The notes beneath the pieces are model-generated. The model saw only the letters and a list, made by a program, of their open reading frames with translations, was not told the DNA's origin and did not search any database. A program made the position numbers and the translations under genes. From the NCBI GenBank assembly GCA_025458675.1, contig JALORY010000002.1, positions 1 through 53,078 on the forward strand: DNA of 53,078 nucleotides, given 5' to 3'. Shown here in pieces: positions 1 to 7,968 of the stretch; position 1 is the stretch's first letter, and each line of letters starts with the position of its first letter. Source of the stretch: Gammaproteobacteria bacterium. Lineage in GTDB: Bacteria; Pseudomonadota; Gammaproteobacteria; Chromatiales; Chromatiaceae.

Positions 1-1
1 C

Positions 2-3000
2 TTCAACGGCACGCCGGGCGGGCTGACCGTGCGCGTGTCCGACGCGCCGGTGGCCTTCGGGACGGCGAGCGACATCACCGCCACGCTGGCCGACCCGACC
101 AGCCACTGGTCGACGGCGGTCGCGCTGGGCACGTCGGTCGACGCGCGCAACGACGCGCCGACCGTGACGGCAGTCGCGAGCAGCCCGTCGGTCGCGGAGA
201 ACACCGACACCGGCACGGGCAACAGCGTCCCGCCGACGCGGCTCGTCTCGCCCGGCGTCGTCGTCGCCGACCGCGATCTCGCGAGCACGCCGGCGCTCTC
301 GCCGACCGTGTTCGGCGCGGGCACGATCACCGTCAGCCTCACCGACGCCTATGTTCCCGGCGACGTCCTCTTCGTCGACGCCGTCCTGCCCGCGGGGGTT
401 ACCGTCGCGGGCGGCAGCGGGGGCGCGCTGACCGTCACGCTCGACGGCGACACGACCCTCGCGGAGGTCGCCTCCCTTGTCGAGGCCATCGCCTACCGCA
501 ACACCAGCGACAACCCGACGCTCGGCAACACGGACGCCGACCGCGCCTACCGCATCGTCGTGAGCGATGGCAAAAACGCGCAGCCCGGCGGCGACGCCGG
601 CGGGCCGGCCGCCCTCGCGGCCGCCGCGATCGACGGCACCCTCACCATCGTCCCGACCAACGACCCGCCGGTGGTCGACCTCAACGGGGCGGCGGCGGGC
701 ACCGGCACCACCGTCACCTTCACCGAGGGCGCGAACGTCGCGCACGCGCCGGTCACCGTGGCGGGCGGCGCGATCCTGTCCGACGTCGACAACACGCGGC
801 TCACGGCGATGACGATCACCGTCGGCGGCCTGCGCGACGGCGATGCCGAGGTGCTCGGCATCGGCGGCACGAGCTTCCCGCTCGGCACCGACGCGACCGA
901 CGTCGACGTCGGCGCGTTCCGCGTGAGCTACGTCGCCGCCACCGGGACCTTCACCCTCGTCCCCGACGGCAGCAGCGTCGCCACCGTGGCCGCCTTCGAG
1001 GCGCTGCTGCGCGGCGTCACCTACCTGAGCACCACCGACGCGCCCACGGCCGGCGACCGGACCCTCGCGGTGCGCGTCACGGACGCCGGCTTCGACGACG
1101 GTCCCGGGGTCGGCGGGGAGGCGGCGGGCAGCGTCGCCACGGCCACGCTCACCGTCGTGCCGGCGAACGATCAACCGGTGATCACCGGGCTCGACACGGC
1201 CGTCTTCTTCGAAAACGACGTGAATGCCGTCGCGCGGCTGATCGACGGCAGCGTCACGCTGAGCGACGTCGACAGTCCGGATTACGCGGGCGGCAGCCTG
1301 CGCGTGAGCGGCCTGGTGGCCGGTCAGGACGTGGTCTCCCTCCCGACGGTCGCCGCCGCGGCGGCGGGCAGCGTCCGGCGCGACGGGGCCGTGGTCGAGC
1401 ACTTCGACGGCGCCGCCTGGGTGGCGGTCGGCACGGCGAGCGGCGGCAACGGCGCCGACTTCCTCGTGTCCTTCAACGCGAGCGCGACGCCGGCGATCGT
1501 CGAGCGGGTCGTCGAGAGCCTCACCTACGCCAACGGCGCCGACGACCCGGTGCCGACCCGGACCCTCACCCTCGCCGTGAACGACGGCGACGGCGGGGTC
1601 GTGCAGACGGCCGCGGTCGACGTTACGGTGCGGTACGACAACGACGCCCCGGCGATGACCGCGACGACCGTCGGCGGCAGCTACACCGAGCAGGATCCCG
1701 GCGGTCTCGCCTTGGTCGGCGGTGCCGTCAGCGTCTCCGACCCCGACGGCAACGCCAACTTCTACGACGGGGGCGCCAACGTCGGCTCGCTCGCCGTGGC
1801 CCTGGACGCCTACCGGGCCGGCGACCGCCTGTACGTGCGCGACGAGGGCAGCGGCGCGGGCCAGATCGGCGTCGCGGGCAGCACGATCCGCTACGGCGGG
1901 GTGGCCTTCGCGACGCTGTCGGGCGGCAGCGGCGCAGACCTCGCGATCACTTTCACCTCCGACGCGGCGACACCGGCCGCGGTGCAGGCGCTGCTCCGTC
2001 AGCTGCGCTTCGACAACCTGACGAACGACGACCCGACGGCGGACGGCACCGACCCGACGCGGGGCCTCACGATCACGCTGAACGACGGCGGCAATACCCG
2101 CGATCCGGGCTCGGCCACCGGTCCGCTGACCGCGACCCTGACCGGCACCATCACGGTCGTACCCGTCGCCGACGCGCCCGCGCTGGCCGGCGGCGGCGCG
2201 TCGCTCGCCTACGAGGAGAACGCCCCGGCCGCGGCGATCGACCCGACGGTGCGCGTCGCCTCGGATGCGGACGACACGCTGATCGCGGGCGCGACCGTTC
2301 GCATCAGCAGCGGCTACACCGCCGGCGACACGCTCGGCTTCGCCGGCCTGGCCGGCATCACCGGGTCGTACGATCCGGCCACGGGCGTGCTCACGCTCAC
2401 CGGCAGCGCCACGCTGGCGGACTACACCGCCGCGCTGCGGTCGGTGACCTTCGCGAGCAGTTCCGACGATCCGACGGCCCTCGGCGCTACCCGCACGATC
2501 AGCTGGCGGGTCACCGACGCGGACTCCGACGGCGCCGGGACCGCGGCGAGCAACGTGGTGACGAGCACGGTGACGATCGACGCGACCCCGGACCTCGCCC
2601 CCGACGCGGCGGCGACGAGCGAGGACACGCCGGTCACCATCGGCATCCTCGCCAACGACGACCTCGGCACGCCGGGCGGGGCGATCACCGCGCTCGACGC
2701 GGTCAGCGTCCGGGGCGGGGCGGTGGTGCTCGGCGCCGGCGGCACCGTCACGTACACGCCGCCCGCGGACTTCGTCGGCACGGACACCTTCACCTACACC
2801 TGGACCGACGGCAACGGCGACGCGCGCTCGGCGGTGGTGACGGTGACCGTGGGACCGATCGTCGACATCGCGGACGACGCCGGCACGACGCCGGAGGACA
2901 CGCCGATCACCGTCGCCGTGCTGGCCAACGACACCTTCGAGGGTGCGGCGGTGATCACCGGCGTCACGCCGGGGGCACACGGCCGGGTGACGGTCAATGC

Positions 3001-3946
3001 CGACGGCACGATCACCTACACACCGGACCCCGATTTCCACGGGGTGGACCGCTACACCTACACCGTGACGTCGGACGGCGTCAGCGAAACGGCCACGGTG
3101 ACGATCACCGTCACGCCGGTGAACGATCCGCCCGAGGCCGTGGCGGACGACGGCGGCACGCTGCGTCCCGGTCGCGAGGCGGTCTTCGCGCCGGGCGCGC
3201 TGCTGCACAACGACCGCGACGTGGACGGCGACCCGCTCGGCGTCGTCACCGTCGACCCGACCTCTGCCAACGGCGGTACGGTGGTGCTGCGGCCGGACGG
3301 CACCGTCGCCTACACCCCGCGGCCGGGCTTCGTCGGCCCCGACAGTTTTCGCTACACGATCAGCGACGGGCGCGGCGGCTTCAGCACCGCCACGGTCCGC
3401 GTGCTGGTCGCCAGCGACACCTACGTCGCGCCGCCGAAAGGCCCCTACGAGGCCGATCCGTTCCGCATCGATCAGCGGGAGATCGGCTACCCGGACTTCA
3501 CGCAGCCCTTCGAGCCCGCGCTCTTCGTCCTGCCCGCGGTCAGCGACGCCTTCGCGGTGAGCTCGGAGGCCAGCGACGCCACGGGGAGCCTCGGCATCCA
3601 CTACGCGGGCGAGCTCGGCAGCCGCGTGCTCGCCGGGTACGAGTCCCTGACGCCGGGTCAGTTCGTGCTGCGCCAGGGCGTGGCGCACGCCCGCGAGCTC
3701 GGGCAGCTCGCCGCCGCCCGCTCGGGCGCGCTGCTCAACACGCTGCTGCCGGGGGCGCAGACCCTGTTCGACGACTTCTCGCCCTTCGGACCGCGGCCGG
3801 CGACGGGCGAGGGGACCGACACGGTTCCGGCCGAGCCGGCGGCCGAGGGGACGCGGCAGACCGAGGCGGTTCCGCCACGCGGCGCGCCGGGGTTCAGCCA
3901 GCAGCTTCGGGCCGAGTCAGAAAAGAAAATTCAAAGACTTGGGTGA
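2..3946 (+). CDS. Giant cadherin/Ig-like repeat surface protein, 5' truncated
   Basis: The frame is open from the first codon of the window, so the N-terminus lies outside; the GTG at 29 is an internal valine. The visible 1,314 residues are a chain of beta-rich repeats of roughly 100-170 residues whose joints read NDAP, NDPP, NDQP or ADAP (nt about 149, 659, 1169, 1640, 2170, 3121). The last three repeats (nt about 2590-3410) are the compact bacterial-cadherin/tandem-95 type, with EDTP, VLAND, GTITYTP and DFHG..YTYTV signatures. The C-terminal 175 residues are not repeats and end in a short charged tail. There are no RTX nonapeptides and no LPXTG. Codon use is extremely GC-rich, rich in Thr/Asp/Ala/Gly. 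Such proteins are usually secreted adhesins or matrix proteins. The TolC, HlyD and M50 genes directly downstream are probably its exporter (inference). The family is certain; the exact role is not. Confidence 0.9.
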   Translation, partial: FNGTPGGLTVRVSDAPVAFGTASDITATLADPTSHWSTAVALGTSVDARNDAPTVTAVASSPSVAENTDTGTGNSVPPTRLVSPGVVVADRDLASTPALSPTVFGAGTITVSLTDAYVPGDVLFVDAVLPAGVTVAGGSGGALTVTLDGDTTLAEVASLVEAIAYRNTSDNPTLGNTDADRAYRIVVSDGKNAQPGGDAGGPAALAAAAIDGTLTIVPTNDPPVVDLNGAAAGTGTTVTFTEGANVAHAPVTVAGGAILSDVDNTRLTAMTITVGGLRDGDAEVLGIGGTSFPLGTDATDVDVGAFRVSYVAATGTFTLVPDGSSVATVAAFEALLRGVTYLSTTDAPTAGDRTLAVRVTDAGFDDGPGVGGEAAGSVATATLTVVPANDQPVITGLDTAVFFENDVNAVARLIDGSVTLSDVDSPDYAGGSLRVSGLVAGQDVVSLPTVAAAAAGSVRRDGAVVEHFDGAAWVAVGTASGGNGADFLVSFNASATPAIVERVVESLTYANGADDPVPTRTLTLAVNDGDGGVVQTAAVDVTVRYDNDAPAMTATTVGGSYTEQDPGGLALVGGAVSVSDPDGNANFYDGGANVGSLAVALDAYRAGDRLYVRDEGSGAGQIGVAGSTIRYGGVAFATLSGGSGADLAITFTSDAATPAAVQALLRQLRFDNLTNDDPTADGTDPTRGLTITLNDGGNTRDPGSATGPLTATLTGTITVVPVADAPALAGGGASLAYEENAPAAAIDPTVRVASDADDTLIAGATVRISSGYTAGDTLGFAGLAGITGSYDPATGVLTLTGSATLADYTAALRSVTFASSSDDPTALGATRTISWRVTDADSDGAGTAASNVVTSTVTIDATPDLAPDAAATSEDTPVTIGILANDDLGTPGGAITALDAVSVRGGAVVLGAGGTVTYTPPADFVGTDTFTYTWTDGNGDARSAVVTVTVGPIVDIADDAGTTPEDTPITVAVLANDTFEGAAVITGVTPGAHGRVTVNADGTITYTPDPDFHGVDRYTYTVTSDGVSETATVTITVTPVNDPPEAVADDGGTLRPGREAVFAPGALLHNDRDVDGDPLGVVTVDPTSANGGTVVLRPDGTVAYTPRPGFVGPDSFRYTISDGRGGFSTATVRVLVASDTYVAPPKGPYEADPFRIDQREIGYPDFTQPFEPALFVLPAVSDAFAVSSEASDATGSLGIHYAGELGSRVLAGYESLTPGQFVLRQGVAHARELGQLAAARSGALLNTLLPGAQTLFDDFSPFGPRPATGEGTDTVPAEPAAEGTRQTEAVPPRGAPGFSQQLRAESEKKIQRLG
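149..3410 (+). repeat. Tandem cadherin/Ig-like domain array within the adhesin
   Basis: At least seven consecutive domains can be counted by their linker tetrapeptides (NDAP/NDPP/NDQP/ADAP/DLAP/DIAD) and by the end-of-domain pattern of Thr-Val strand pairs. The first four are longer and contain the recurrent phrase L..V.Y.....DPT plus LT..V.DGG. The last three are shorter and carry the EDTP...LAND...G...YTP...F.G.D.F.YT pattern. DNA identity between repeats looks low, so this is an old array rather than a recent tandem duplication. Confidence 0.75.
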
Positions 3947-4017
3947 GTATTCTGAGAATGTTTTGTAGAATTGCGGGACGACGGTCGGCCGCAGGCCGAG
4001 GCGCAGGAGACGCGGGA

Positions 4018-5919
4018 ATGACCAGGCGGGGACGGGGGGCGCAGCGGCTGGGGCTCGCGTTCGCGGCCGTGGTCGCGACGGCCTGCTCGGTCGCGCCGGT
4101 CCAGCTCACGCCACAGGAAATCGGCGCGCGGGTCCGGGGAGACCAGGAAAAGATCTACACCGGCCAGCAGCCCGTCACCGGGCCGATCACCTACGAAGAG
4201 GCGCTCGCGCGCGCGCTCAAGTACAACCTCGACTACCGCCTGAAGCTCATGGAGAGCGCCCTGGCGCGCGGCATCGCCGACGTGTCCGCCTACGACATGT
4301 TGCCGAAGCTGGTCGCCAACGCGGGCTACGTGAACCGCAGCAACGACTCGGGCGGCACCTCGGTCAGCATTCTCACGGGCGAGGAGACCCTCTCGCCGTC
4401 GACCTCCGAGGAGCGGCAGCGCTGGCTCGCCGGGGCCGATCTCTCCTGGAACGTGCTCGACTTCGGCCTCAGCTACTTCCGCGCCAAACAGGCGGCGGAG
4501 GAGTACAACATCGCCGAGGAGCGCCGCCGGCGCGTCCAGCAGAACATCGTGCAGGACGTGCGCAACGCCTACTGGCGCGCGCTCGGGGCGCAGCGCCTGC
4601 TGCCCCGGGCCGAGTCCGTGGCGAAGCGGGCCCGCGTGGCCGTCGACCAGTCCCGCGCGGCGGAGGCCGCCGGCGTGCTGCCGCCGGCGCAGGCGCTCGC
4701 GTATCAGCGCGCGCTGCTCGACGCCCTGACGCTGGTCACCCTCAAGCGCCAGGAGCTCGACTTCGCCAAGCGCGAGCTCGGGGCGCTGATGAACGTCGCG
4801 CCGGGAATCGATTTCGAGCTGGCCGAGCAGGCGGGCGCGCCGCTGCCGCCGGTGCCCGTCAACGTCGCCGAGCTCGAGCTCATCTCGCTCGAGAACCGGC
4901 CCGAGCTGCGGGAGGAGGACTACAAGGCGCGGTCGGGAGTCTACGAGAGCCGCAAGCAGCTGCTGTCGCTCTTTCCGAACCTGTCACTCAACGTCGGGCC
5001 GCTCTACGACTCGAACAAGTACCTCTACAACAGCAGCTGGTGGGCGGGGGCCGCGCGGCTGTCGATGAACCTGCTGCGGCTGCCCGCCACACAGGACATC
5101 CTCAGCACCAACGAGGCCCGCCAGAAGACCGACGAGGCCCGGCGCCTGGCCCTGTCCATGGCGATCATGACGCAGGTGCGGGTCGCGGTGGAGCGCTACC
5201 GGCTCGCGGCCGCCGACTACCAGTTCGCCGACGAGGCGGCGCGGGTCGACCAGCGCCTCGCGGACATCTCGCGGGCCGGCGTGAGCACCGCCGTGGAGAG
5301 CGAGCTCGAGGCGATCCGCACCGAGGCGCGGGCGCTGGTCTCGGAGTTCCAGCGCGCCGCGTCCTACGCCGGCGCGCAGACGGCCTACGCGCGCATCTAC
5401 AACTCGCTCGGCCTCGACGTGCTGCCCGCGCGGCTCGACGACGACGGTCTCGAGGCGCTCGCGGCGAAGGTCAAGGAATCGCTCGACCAGGGCGAGCGCG
5501 ACAGCTTCTTCCTGTCGACGTCCGACGTGCCGCAGCCCCAAGCCGTGCGCCTGGAGATCGCCGTGCCCGCGGGCATGCCGGCGGCCCGGATCCGCAGCGG
5601 CGTGGCGCAGCGGCTCGCCGGGCAGCTCCCCCTCGCGACCGGCAAGGGACCCGCCTGGCGGTTCCAGATGCGGCTCGTGCCGAAGCAGGGACCCGAGGGC
5701 CTGCAGCGCGCCGAGTGGCAGATGACCCTGCGCGATCCCGCCGGGCGCGTCGTGCATTCCGCGACGTACCAGAGCGCCCTGCCCGGCGATCCGACCGAGC
5801 GGGCGGTGGTGGCGTTCGCCGAGGCCGCGGCGCTGTCGCAGGTGGGCGAGGTGCGGCGCCGGATCACGCCCGCCGTCGCGCAGGCGGATGTTCCCGCTGT
5901 CGCCGGCCGGGCCGATTGA
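4018..5919 (+). CDS. TolC-family outer membrane efflux protein with C-terminal extension
   Basis: Predicted 633 residues. I chose ATG 4018 because AGGAG lies at 4005-4009, eight bases upstream; an open GTG at 3943 overlapping the adhesin stop is less likely. The N-terminus is a basic signal sequence ending near VVATAC with a cysteine at residue 23, an imperfect lipobox, so it may be an outer-membrane lipoprotein as in many OEPs. The middle has the duplicated OEP pattern: YEEALARAL..N and DL.WN.LDFG..YF.AK, with long helices (VRNAYWRALGAQ; ELISLENRPELREEDYK). Normal TolC proteins are about 430-500 residues. This one carries about 130 extra C-terminal residues (nt 5500-5919) that look like a separate small alpha/beta domain and are not part of the known barrel/tunnel. 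It should form the outer membrane channel for the adaptors encoded next. Confidence 0.92.
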   Translation: MTRRGRGAQRLGLAFAAVVATACSVAPVQLTPQEIGARVRGDQEKIYTGQQPVTGPITYEEALARALKYNLDYRLKLMESALARGIADVSAYDMLPKLVANAGYVNRSNDSGGTSVSILTGEETLSPSTSEERQRWLAGADLSWNVLDFGLSYFRAKQAAEEYNIAEERRRRVQQNIVQDVRNAYWRALGAQRLLPRAESVAKRARVAVDQSRAAEAAGVLPPAQALAYQRALLDALTLVTLKRQELDFAKRELGALMNVAPGIDFELAEQAGAPLPPVPVNVAELELISLENRPELREEDYKARSGVYESRKQLLSLFPNLSLNVGPLYDSNKYLYNSSWWAGAARLSMNLLRLPATQDILSTNEARQKTDEARRLALSMAIMTQVRVAVERYRLAAADYQFADEAARVDQRLADISRAGVSTAVESELEAIRTEARALVSEFQRAASYAGAQTAYARIYNSLGLDVLPARLDDDGLEALAAKVKESLDQGERDSFFLSTSDVPQPQAVRLEIAVPAGMPAARIRSGVAQRLAGQLPLATGKGPAWRFQMRLVPKQGPEGLQRAEWQMTLRDPAGRVVHSATYQSALPGDPTERAVVAFAEAAALSQVGEVRRRITPAVAQADVPAVAGRAD

Positions 5920-5920
5920 G

Positions 5921-6658
5921 ATGGCCAGGACGCGCGCCGCCGTGCTCGCGGCCGGCCTGCTGTGTGCGCTCACCGCGCGGGCGGCGACCGAGCCGGGGAC
6001 GCCCGTGCGGGCGCTGGTCGTCGCCGACCAGGAGACCACGCTCGCGAGCCAGATGAGCGGCCGCATCCTCGACCTGCCGCGACGGCCCGGCGACGCGGCG
6101 AAGCAGGGCGAGACGCTCGTGAAGTTCGAGTGCGCCGAGCCCAAGGCGCGGGTCGACATGGCGAAGGCCGAGTTGCAGGCGGCGCGCCTGCAGCACGAGG
6201 CGAAGCTGCGGCTGCAGGGGCTCAAGTCGGCCTCCGAGCTGGACGTCGAGCTCGCCGCGGCCGCGGTCGACAAGGCGCGCGGCCAGCTCGCGCTGACCCA
6301 GGCCGAGCTCGAGCGGTGCACCATCACCGCGCCCTTCGCGGGGCGCGTCGCCAAGTGGCACGTCAAGCCGCACCAGACCCTCGCCGCCGGGCAGCCGATC
6401 GTCGATCTCGTCGCCGACGGCAAGCTGCGGCTGCGGCTGAACGTCCCCTCCGCGTGGCTCGCCTGGCTGAAGCCCGGGTACGCCTTCGAGGTCGCGATCG
6501 AGGAGACCGGCGTGGGCTATCCGCTGAAACTCGATCGGATCCACCCGCGCGTCGACGCCGTCAGCCAGACCGTCGAGGTCGAAGCGGTCTTCACCGGCGA
6601 CACGGCGGGCCTGCTGCCGGGGATGAGCGGCAGCGCGCGCCTCGCGAGGGCTCCTTGA
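5921..6658 (+). CDS. HlyD-family periplasmic adaptor (membrane fusion protein)
   Basis: Predicted 245 residues from ATG 5921, one base after the TolC-like stop. It has an N-terminal signal peptide (residues 1 to about 22, ending ARA). A split lipoyl domain surrounds a short helical hairpin (lipoyl half near GRILDLPRRPGDAAKQGETLV, second half near CTITAPFAGRVAKWHV), followed by a beta-barrel (LRLRLNVPSAWL...GYAFEVAIEETG) and a short membrane-proximal end containing LLPGMSGSARLA. It is small for the family (usually 350-450) because the hairpin is short. It should bridge an inner membrane partner and the TolC-like channel. It ends in a 4-bp TTGA overlap with the next gene, which implies translational coupling. 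Confidence 0.88.
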   Translation: MARTRAAVLAAGLLCALTARAATEPGTPVRALVVADQETTLASQMSGRILDLPRRPGDAAKQGETLVKFECAEPKARVDMAKAELQAARLQHEAKLRLQGLKSASELDVELAAAAVDKARGQLALTQAELERCTITAPFAGRVAKWHVKPHQTLAAGQPIVDLVADGKLRLRLNVPSAWLAWLKPGYAFEVAIEETGVGYPLKLDRIHPRVDAVSQTVEVEAVFTGDTAGLLPGMSGSARLARAP

Positions 6659-7968
6659 CGCCGGTCGAGGCGACCGCGCAGGCCCTCGCCGCCGGCGCGC
6701 GCGCGGCCACCGACGCCCGGACGCTCGCCTTCCTCGTCTGCAACGAGACGCGGCAGCTGCTGCCGTTCCGGCTCGCTGCGCTGTTCGTGCCTGCGCGGCG
6801 CGGGGGCTGGCGGCTGCACACCCACTCGGGCCTCGCCGTGCTCGACGAGCGCACGCCATACCGCCTGTGGCTCGAGTCGCTGGTGGCGCGCGTCGCCCCC
6901 GCGCTCGACGCCCCCCGCACGGTGGGGCCGGGCGATCTCGGCGACGCCGCCGCGGACTGGGACGAGTGGCTGCCCGCGGGCGTCCTGCTGTTGCCCCTGC
7001 GCGGCCCCGAGGACAGCCTCGCGGCGGTCTGGCTCGTCGCGCGGGACACCGCCTGGGCGCTGCCGCCGCCGGCGGGTTCCGCGGAGGCCGCCCTGCTGGC
7101 CCTGGCCGCCGTCTACGGTCACGCCTGGTGGGCCTGGGAGCGACCGCGGCGCCGCGGGGCCGGCGCGCGCGCCCTGCGCTGGGCCCCGCTCCTGGCGCTC
7201 GGCCTGCTGGCGCTGCCCGTGCGCGAGTCCGCGCTCGCGCCGGCGGAGGTCACTGCAGTCGACGCGCAGGTGATCACCGCGCCGCAGGACGGCGTGGTGC
7301 GCGCGATGCGGGTGGCACCGAACACCGCAGTGCGCGCGGGAGACGTCCTCCTCGAGCTCGACGACACCGTGCTCGCGAACCGGCGCGGCGTGACGCAGGA
7401 GGCGCTGCGCACGGCGCGCGCCGACCTCCTGCAGGCCGAGCAGAAGGCCTTCGACGATGCGGCGAGCCGCGCCGAGGTCGCGGTGCTCCGCGGCAAGGTG
7501 GCGGAGCGTGAGGCGGAGCTCGAGAGTCTCGGACGCCAGCTCGAGCGGCTCGCGGTGCGGGCGCCGGCGGACGGGCTGTTCATCTACGGCGAGTCGAGCG
7601 ACTGGGCGGGGCGGCCCGTGCAGACGGGCGAGCGGGTCGGCCTGCTCGCCGACCCGGCGCGCCTGGGACTCACCGCCTGGCTGCCGGTCGCCGACGCGAT
7701 CAACCTCGAGCCCGGGGCCGGGCTCACGCTCTACCTGCACGTCGCGCCGCTCACGCCGCTCGACGGGCGGCTGTCTGAAACCAGCTACCAGGCGGTCGTC
7801 TCGCCCGAGGGCGTGGCGAGCTACCGCGTGCGCGGCGAGCTCGACGACGCCGGTCCGGCCCGCATCGGCCTCAAGGGCACGGCGAAGATCTACGGCGGGC
7901 GCGTGCCGCTCGCCTACCTCGTGTTCCGCCGGCCGCTCGCGGCCCTGCGCACCGCCTGCGGATGCTGA
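6655..7968 (+). CDS. GAF-like/HlyD fusion adaptor
   Basis: Predicted 437 residues from TTG 6655, which overlaps the upstream TGA by the TTGA arrangement; GAGGG at 6646-6650 is the likely ribosome binding site. Residues 1 to about 165 look like a cytoplasmic GAF-type domain (LAFLVCNETRQLLPFRLAALF, LLLPLRGPEDSLAAVWLVAR). One membrane segment follows at about 173-191 (LRWAPLLALGLLALPV). The periplasmic part is a HlyD lipoyl/hairpin/barrel (AEVTAVDAQVITAPQDGVV, LLELDD, long coiled coil at about 235-300, LAVRAPADGLF). An adaptor with a cytoplasmic sensory-like domain is unusual. Together with the next gene it probably forms an inner membrane complex. Start choice is less certain than family. Confidence 0.85.
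   Translation: MTPVEATAQALAAGARAATDARTLAFLVCNETRQLLPFRLAALFVPARRGGWRLHTHSGLAVLDERTPYRLWLESLVARVAPALDAPRTVGPGDLGDAAADWDEWLPAGVLLLPLRGPEDSLAAVWLVARDTAWALPPPAGSAEAALLALAAVYGHAWWAWERPRRRGAGARALRWAPLLALGLLALPVRESALAPAEVTAVDAQVITAPQDGVVRAMRVAPNTAVRAGDVLLELDDTVLANRRGVTQEALRTARADLLQAEQKAFDDAASRAEVAVLRGKVAEREAELESLGRQLERLAVRAPADGLFIYGESSDWAGRPVQTGERVGLLADPARLGLTAWLPVADAINLEPGAGLTLYLHVAPLTPLDGRLSETSYQAVVSPEGVASYRVRGELDDAGPARIGLKGTAKIYGGRVPLAYLVFRRPLAALRTACGC

Noticed and set aside
29-31. GTG at 29 as the start of the adhesin
   Set aside because: The frame is open upstream to base 2 and the sequence before it is typical repeat-domain coding, so this is an internal valine.
2-3946. RTX-type calcium-binding type I substrate
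   Set aside because: No GGxGxDxxx nonapeptides are visible in the visible part of the protein.
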